Source of the DNA: Microstegium vimineum
Taxonomy: Eukaryota; Streptophyta; Magnoliopsida; Poales; Poaceae
Reading direction: 5' to 3'
NCBI GenBank assembly: GCA_022036555.1
Contig: CM039140.1
Location: 124,001 to 188,000, forward strand
DNA length: 64,000 nucleotides
Made by a program: the position numbers and the translations under genes. How positions within the stretch are numbered: the stretch's first letter is position 1; every line of letters starts with the position of its first letter. The notes beneath the pieces were generated by a model, which saw nothing but the letters and a program-made list of their open reading frames with translations, made no database searches and had not been told where the DNA came from. Positions 57,394 through 64,000 of the stretch are shown here, one piece after another.

Positions 57394-58461
57394 TAATTTA
57401 TTTTTGTTATTGTTCTGTCATCAGTCACCACTTCTGTTCTGTTTCCATTAGTTCTTTCTTTTCACCTCTTCTGGGATAGCATTCATCGGTCATCACTTTT
57501 ATTTGTTTTTGTGGAGACCGCATTTTTTTTGTTCGTTCATGTTCTGGGGCTAGTAGCACTGTAGCATTCATTACTCATCAGTCATCACTTCTATGGGCTC
57601 CCTGAGCTGGTCTGGTAGTCCAAAACAAATGATGCTAGATTAGTGGGTTTGTTGCACTACATGTTACATTACATGTATCCCCCCTCTGCGGTGTCGGGAA
57701 GCTAATGACTAACGTTTAATAGATCATAGTAGACTTGAAGCTATTAGGGAAAAAAGATTTAGTAAGATATTTTCTCATATTAGATAGAGGAAGAGAGAAG
57801 GGAGTTAGTATTTTTAGCTCCATTCGGCAACCACTTCTCGTGATAGGTATTTCGTGTTTGTTCTTCATCGAACAGGGACCGGGAGCAGCTGCGGCACACC
57901 CAAAGACGGCGAGTCGGGGATAGGGCGCGGCCGCATCGGCGTTGCGGCAGGGTGACTCATGGAAGCTAGTGAAGTGTCGTCGGCTTTGAATGGAACGGCG
58001 TCTGAGTTGGCTCAAGTAGCAATACACAGTATAAAATGTTCACGAGAAGCTTCTCTTTTCCGAATTCCGAAGCGGGCCCACGGGAAGCTGTCGATGTGCA
58101 GATGCCAGAGAGCAAGCAACGGGAAGATCCCTGCTGCGAGGCACCACGACCGACAAGTGGGCCCGGCACGCTCCAGTCCACTCCACGCTAAAAGCCAGCC
58201 TGGCCGCGCGCCTCCAACGGCCAGCTAGTCCCTCGCTTTTCCAAACTAGCCGTTGCGCGCGTCTCCTTGCTTGCTCGGCCGCCCTCGTCCCCGTCTCCTC
58301 CTCAAACGGTCGAATCCAATGCCCCAACCCCCATTTAAACCTCTCCGCCACGCCATTCCTCCTCGCCTCACTCCACTCTCCTCTCCCCGCACCAGCAAAC
58401 AAAGCCCCACGCGACTCGCCGCGCCCTCCCATCTCTCATTTCCTCTCCGATCCCCGGCACC
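57394..58461. other. Intergenic and promoter of the membrane-protein gene
   Basis: AT-rich text after the tRNA, with TCATCACTTCT words repeated several times (57420-57590). The last 250 bases are pyrimidine- and C-rich with a TTTAAA word near 58334, typical of a grass promoter and leader. No gene recognised. Confidence 0.5.
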
Positions 58462-59046
58462 ATGGGCGGCCTCTCGGTGATCGCGCCCCCGGCGCGGGAC
58501 TCGGCGTCCCCGCAGCACCGCCGCGCGCGCCGCGCGTTCCTCGTCTCCAACTACCTCATCCTGGGTGCCGCGTCCGGGTGCGGCTTCCTGACGCTCTCGC
58601 TCCGCCTCGTCCCCTCCGTGGACGGCTTCCTCCTCATCCTGCTCCACGCGCTGACCGTGGCCGCCGCCGTAGCCGGGTGCGCCGTGATCGCGGCGCCCGA
58701 CCCGCCGCGCGGCCGTTGCTACACCGTCCACATGTCCGCCACCGTCGTCGTCTCCATCCTGCAGGGAGCCGCCGCCGTGCTCGCCTTCTCCCGCACCTCC
58801 GAGTTCCTCTCCGACGGGCTCAAGTCGTACGTCCGCGAGGAGGACGGCGCCGTCATCCTCCGCATGGTCGGCGGCCTCGGCGTCGCCATCTTCTGCCTCG
58901 AGTGGGTCGCGCTCGCGCTCGCCTTCGTGCTCAGGTACTACGTCTACGTCGACAGGGACTGCGGCGGCAACCCGATGCGCCGCAGCGCCAAGGTCGGCGG
59001 CGAGGACGCCGGCGCCGGCACTTGGCCCTGGCCGTTCCAGGTCTGA
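58462..59046 (+). CDS. Small four-helix membrane protein, function unknown
   Basis: An intronless frame of 194 residues starting in a good context (CACCATGGGC). Four hydrophobic segments can be read at about 26-47, 54-78, 92-110 and 133-160. The N-terminus is basic (HRRARRAF) before helix 1, so by the positive-inside rule both ends are probably cytosolic. The loop between helices 3 and 4 is charged (SDGLKSYVREEDGA). The C-terminus is short and ends WPWPFQV. I do not recognise a characterised family. The high GC3, the single exon and the clear membrane pattern support a real gene. Conserved plant proteins of similar size and layout exist, but I cannot name one with certainty. Confidence 0.78.
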   Translation: MGGLSVIAPPARDSASPQHRRARRAFLVSNYLILGAASGCGFLTLSLRLVPSVDGFLLILLHALTVAAAVAGCAVIAAPDPPRGRCYTVHMSATVVVSILQGAAAVLAFSRTSEFLSDGLKSYVREEDGAVILRMVGGLGVAIFCLEWVALALAFVLRYYVYVDRDCGGNPMRRSAKVGGEDAGAGTWPWPFQV

Positions 59047-60509
59047 AGACTGGTGTCATCGGCCTGCCTGCGACACATTGAACTGGGAACCATGGGTTTC
59101 TGGAAGGGAAATCGAGCGTCGAGTGCTGTTCTACTGATAGAACTGTGAACTGTGTGTGTGGGGATGGGATGAGATGTTGTGATTCGTTTATTGGTTTATT
59201 ATTTGTCGCTCTGTAATGTCATATTTGTAAGCCTATCATATCATATACTTATTATGTATGTGAAATTGCAGTCCAATCTTCATTATAGTATGTCGCTCAA
59301 GTCGTACTCTTTTGATCGAGTAGTCTGAATTTCTGACGAGATCTGAACAAAACAGCGAATAGTTAGGCTGCACGTTAGCCTGAATTTCTACCGAGAAAAG
59401 AGCTTTGAGTGGCATATTTGATATGATCATGTTCGGAACGGAATGTCAGTTGAACCCACCATTATATGTGGGAACACAAAAAACACAAAAAACCAGGTAG
59501 ACCTTTTAATCTGGGGCATAAACGACTGAAGAGCGAACGGAAGCGACTACGCTACATGGGCCTTAAATTCGATTTTCTTTCCTCAAATTGAGTTGGAACC
59601 TCTGTCAAAAGAATTTTTTTTTTGAGAAAGATAGCATCGGAATGACGGAATCAGAAAAATCTTTTTTTTTCTAATAAAGAACAAACATACACATCAGCTT
59701 AACTCCGTGACCACTGAGCTATCATGATTAAGGTTTTGACAGTGACAAGACTCAGTGTTCCCGTGTGTGCGGGGCATTTGTCTGCCCCTGCCCTTGAGTC
59801 GAGGTAAGAGTACACAGACTTTGGTTTTCTGCGGTGGCACTTGGAGACCGATGGCCTTGCTCGGCTAGTCGGCTTGGATAACTCAAAAATCTGCTTCTTG
59901 ACGTGACAACGAGGCAAAGTTCACTCCGAGCCGAAGTTTCCTCTTTTATGGAGGCAAATAAATCCAACCTTTCAGTCTGATGAAACGCAAAAGGGGTCCG
60001 TACTCAACTTTTTTTTTCCCGCAAAAGGAGGGTAGCGATTTCAATGAGACTGCGCCGAAACATCTGTATTGGAGTACCGAAAATTCCACTGATTTCGACG
60101 CGCTTCCTCAAGGAAATCTAACCCCAATTATTTATGCCAGCTTTGACTATTTACGGCGGGTTACGTTACGTGTGGGGGCATGACGCCAAGTGGCCGGGCC
60201 ACTAGCCTTGCAGACGGCTTCTCTGGGAGCTCGGAGATGGGCCGAGGCCCACGGGCACCCGAGACCGCGACTTGTTTGGGATCACCGAACGCGCGCGGTC
60301 GCCTTCATCTGTCGTTTCCTTTCAGACCTGAATGAAGATGAAAGGAAAGCTAACCGGATCGATCACACGCACGCATCAACACCCCCTCATGTGTCCCCCG
60401 CTGAAACCGGCAACTGATGCAGCAGCCACTTGCCACATGCCAGGGCTCCAGTGCAGTTCCCGACTGGGACTTGGCAACGGCAGCCGGCAGGAACCGGAAG
60501 AGCCCCTAA
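59047..60509. other. Intergenic, no gene recognised
   Basis: The left part is the 3' UTR of the membrane-protein gene. Short GC-rich frames at 60190-60500 have no recognised motif. Confidence 0.5.
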
Positions 60510-62783
60510 GAGCAACTCCAGCCTAACATGTAAATTCAACCCCTATTTTTTCTATTTCCATGCTAGCCTGTAAAAAATAGGGACCCAAATTTGATCTCAA
60601 CTCCAGCCCAAGACCCTACTATCTCCAGCCCAAGAACGTCTCCGGCGCCGGCTCCCCGCCCGCCCTCGTCCTCCCGCGCGCCGCCCGTGTCCTCGTCGCC
60701 TAGACGCACGCTCACTCCCGCGCCGCGGCCGTCGCCGCCGGAGACGGCCACGGCCTGCTGCCCGGGCCCGCACGAGTACACCGCCGTGAGCTCCCTCGTC
60801 GGGAACGCCAGCTTCGGGTGCACCTCCTGACCAGCACACGAACCTGCTCCGCCTCCGACGTTGCTGCGGCAGACGAGTCCGGCCGGCCTCTACCTCTGAC
60901 CACCGCCCACTCCTTGTCACAAAGCCGACGTATGTGAGCATCTCCTCTCCTCCTTGTTGCTCTCCCAATCAGATCTAGAAAGGCCTTGCTCAGACGTTAC
61001 AACTTACAATCTCCTTGCTGCAATTTGGATGGGAAGAACAGTGCATTAACTTGCTCTCTCAATCTGATGATGCTTGATACTGCAGCTGAAATTTTTTTCA
61101 ATAGCAAACGTACAACATGCCTAATTAACTAGTAATGGTATGTCCTGATATGTTCTGAATTTGCCTGTCATGTTCATATATGTTCTGAATTATTTTCTTT
61201 CACCTGTAACTTCCATGCATTGTCGATCTGTTTATTATTGCGTAGTCCTGTGTATATGGTTGTCTATATATGTTCTGAATTATTTCCTTTCACCTGTAAA
61301 TAAAGAAAAAGGCAAAGAAAAAGGCAGTATCTCTCTCACCTCTCTTTCTAATCTCATGTCCTGAACTTCTGTACATCTGTTACCGAGAGAGCAAAAGGAA
61401 CCGAGTTAGCATAATGTAAATGCACATTAGTAATTCTTAGCCATATGTATGTAACAAAAAGCTCCTGATCATGATTGTGTTCAATTCATGGTACTGTATT
61501 GAAATGAATTTGCAGATGTCGTTCCCAGTTTCTGATTTTTTATCTACTGCTCAGTTTCTAATGCTTTCTTTTACCTATTCCTCTAGTTTTTGTGATGTGC
61601 TTTGCCACTCTTGAGCTGAATTGAGACTTATAATTATGTAAGTATTTTTTCACTCATATGTTGAATTGAGACTGAAATGGGTTTGAAGAGATGTCGTTCA
61701 CAATTTCTGATATGTGCTATCAACTCATTCTTTAATTTGATTTGTATTCATATGATAGCACTACTTCATTAATGATAAAGTCTACTGAAAATTTAGTAGC
61801 TCAGACACAATCCTAGCACAGTGACTATCAGTAGCGACTATACAGTGACTATCGAAGTGAATGATTCATCATGCTTGATCAATTAGCTCAACTCACCGAG
61901 TAGTCAGGCGTCCAATGGTTGGGGCTGAAGTCGTCGTCGGCGACCTCGTAGACTTTTGCTGGTGATGTTGTGATTCTGTCGGCATCCCAGCTGGTGGCGT
62001 GAGGCTCTGTGAAGCTCAACGCGCGAGGGCCGAGTGGAGCTGGGGCGCTAGGGAAGCGAGGAGGTAAGTCGCCGCCGCTCGGAGAAGGCATCTTGCCACA
62101 GTTGTGGACGTCGCCGGGAGAAGACATCCTGCTACCGCTGCCGGGAGTAGGATGTTCTTGGCGACGAGGCATATTGGCGTCGAGAGAAGACGACGTGGCA
62201 GGACGGGAATGCGGCGCGACGAATAGAGGACGACGTCGCGTGGTAGACACCGACAGACGGGGAGGCAGCCCACCTCCGGAGAATCCTCCTGACGCGCTGC
62301 CGTCCATAGGAGCAGAATCGGCGGGAGAAGAGAAAGAGGAGGGAAACCGGCGGGAGAAGAGGAAGAGGAAGAGGGATCCGCGAGTAGCTGCAACAACGGG
62401 AAACCGGCGGGAGGAGCGCGCGGTGGAGGAGCGGCGGCGGGAGGGCGTTGGAGGAGCAGCGGCCGCAGCGGCGCGAGGGCGCTGGAGGAGCGGCGGCCGC
62501 GTGCAGGAAGAGGAGCGGCGGTGGAGGAGTAGCGGCCTTGTGCAGGAAGAGGAGCCGCGGTGGAGGAGCCGCAGCGGCGGCGGCGGGAGGGCGGTGGAGG
62601 AGCCGCGTCCGCGTGCGGGCAGAACGGGGATAGGAGGATCCGATTCTTGGGGGCTACAATCTAAATTTTGGGAGTGCTCCTAAAATGAGAGTCCAAATAG
62701 GAGACCCATTGGAGTTGTTTTTTTAGCTTAAACTCCTAAAAATTAAAATAGAGGCTTGTTTGGGGGCTGGGGTGGAGTTGCTC
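60510..62783. mobile_element. PIF/Harbinger-like element, 2.27 kb, probably non-autonomous
   Basis: The left end GAGCAACTCCAGCC and the inverse of the right end (GAGCAACTCCACCCC) are inverted repeats. TAA stands directly outside both (60507-60509 and 62784-62786), the 3-bp target duplication of Harbinger elements. Inside, a minus-strand frame at 61888-62307 starts MDGSASGGFSGGG and ends WTPDYSVS, which resembles the start of Harbinger ORF1-type (Myb-like) proteins in grasses but is too short. No DDE transposase is visible. Two GC-rich blocks (60640-60960 and 62030-62640) flank an AT-rich middle. Confidence 0.7.
61888..62307 (-). pseudogene. Possible truncated transposon ORF1
   Basis: A 139-residue frame inside the Harbinger-like element, low in complexity and rich in Ser/Pro/Arg. 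It may be the first exon of a deleted ORF1. No Myb/SANT domain is present. Confidence 0.35.
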
Positions 62784-64000
62784 TAAACGGATGGTTCTTG
62801 ACACAAGCAGAAAGCTGTGCCTTTAGTGGTTAGGCAAAGGCTTTTCAGGTGATGAGTCGATCAGGTCAGGCCAGGTGTCGTTGAGCTGCTCCATGATGGG
62901 CGTTTTTTTTTTTGTATTTTTGTATGCCGAGATCGCCAAGCACGGTGTTGTCACTAAACTATGCCATCTCCGTTTTTCTCTAAAACTATGCCATCTCCGT
63001 CCATCCTCGACGGCCAGTAGTGCAGAGCTACTAGCTAATCGATAGGGGGAAAAAAACGTAGTACAGAATAATGGCCACCACCTAACGTCCTAATGGTGGC
63101 GCGTGACGGTGAACCGCACTTGCCGATCAAGCAAGATTAACTACTGTGCCCTAGTGGTTAGCTCGCTTTGAGTCACTGGATCGCAGGAGGCCGGCGGTCG
63201 TAGGCGCGCCTAACGCCTGTGAGGGCGTAGAGTTCAGTTGTCTTAGATCAGAAGTGTCACGAAATAAAGGTCGTCTTGGAGATCAACCTTTTGGAGGTAA
63301 AAAGGATCTGGTTATCCATCGTGGACAAATTTCTCCTCCATCTAGAAATGTGATATACGAGTCAAGATATAGGGATTGCTTGATTACCCGACAATGGCTC
63401 CAAGTTTACAACTCATTTCTCTCTTCTTTTTTTTAAGAAACGGAGGTAGTAGATGATAAAAAAGATTGGGCAACAAATTATTTCCAAGAAACCATCCTTT
63501 AGAAACGTGTTTTCTATGTGCGGTTACATGATTGGACAATTATAGGGATTGCTTGTATTGCCCCACGATAGCTCCATGTTTATAACTCACTTATATATCT
63601 TCTTTTTTTTCACCTCAATATAAATCTATGTTATCTTCTACGTGTGCTTACATCATAGTATTATACTTGCTCAGATATGACTACCATTTGTTTCGGTATT
63701 TGTGTACTCTGATTTGAGGTGGGGCACTAATTGATAAACCATTATGAATAGACATGTGAACCACATTTGACCCTCTACTTTGAAGGCTTTGTTTAGAGGA
63801 GATTTCCCTGCGTACCTCTAGAAAAAATGATCGTCCTAAGTATAGAGCGCGAGATTGTATAAATTGAGCAAAAGCTATTGTTGTTTGGACTCTCACGCCG
63901 TCCCAATTAGAGCAAGTAGCACAGACAGCTAGCATCATTAGCCTCAGTAAAAAGCTAACCTACACGTAGGAGTGGAGTAGGTGAAGCCAACACCTCCCAA
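62784..64000. other. Intergenic to the window end
   Basis: AT-rich with short frames only. Two similar stretches (GATATAGGGATTGCTTGATTACCC near 63366 in short form, and ATTATAGGGATTGCTTGTAT near 63540) suggest an old local duplication. No gene recognised. Confidence 0.45.

Noticed and set aside
58246..58731. 161-codon minus-strand frame
   Set aside because: Antisense of the promoter and first exon of the four-helix membrane protein.
62009..62683. 224-codon plus-strand Arg/Gly/Glu-rich frame
   Set aside because: Low-complexity GC-rich text inside the Harbinger-like element. No domain.

Overview
The window is nuclear DNA of a grass, probably a panicoid such as a sorghum, Setaria or Miscanthus relative. 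The evidence is split genes with GT-AG introns, very GC-rich first exons beside AT-rich introns, many Stowaway-like (CTCCCTCCG ends) and Tourist-like MITEs, and grass-type gene families. The species is an inference. A run of 100 Ns (12005-12104) marks an assembly gap.

Nine genes have intact, phase-consistent models. Left to right they are: a VAN3-binding/FORKED-like protein (minus, 1304-3475); a pTAC12/HEMERA-like plastid protein (minus, 6220-8052); a CONSTANS-like B-box/CCT factor (minus, 10854-11950); a La RNA-binding protein (plus, 14846-19821, 10 exons); a ribonucleotide reductase small subunit (plus, 21306-22325, intronless); ATG10 (plus, 24945-26306); a KORRIGAN-type membrane endoglucanase (minus, 28082-31519); a mitochondrial LETM1 protein (plus, 44455-50958, 14 exons); and a FAM133-like Lys/Ser-rich nuclear protein (plus, 53120-55044). 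There is also a four-helix membrane protein of unknown function (plus, 58462-59046) and a tRNA-Val(CAC) gene (57320-57393). A thaumatin-like gene (40648-41478) is broken by frameshifts. The genes are ordinary housekeeping or developmental loci and do not form one pathway.

The unusual part is 32.3-40.1 kb. An inverted, truncated second copy of the VAN3-binding gene lies here and is split by a 6,760-bp insertion (32518-39277). The insertion has 9-bp direct repeats (AATTTCTAA) and short terminal inverted repeats, the signature of a Mutator-like element. Inside it are a cyclin-A-type C-terminal gene fragment that still has an intron, and a 1.3-kb solo LTR with four 48-bp repeats. I see no transposase, so it looks like a Pack-MULE with a later LTR-element insertion. 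Elsewhere, a ~1-kb TIR element (13.56-14.57 kb) carries a presenilin-derived fragment, and a 2.27-kb Harbinger-like element (60510-62783) has TAA target duplications.

I found no single novel multi-gene system. The most informative observations concern gene-fragment capture by transposons, nested insertions, the frame-broken thaumatin gene, paired E2F-like sites before the ribonucleotide reductase gene, and minisatellites in introns and leaders. All family assignments come from reading the translations by eye and no database search was run.
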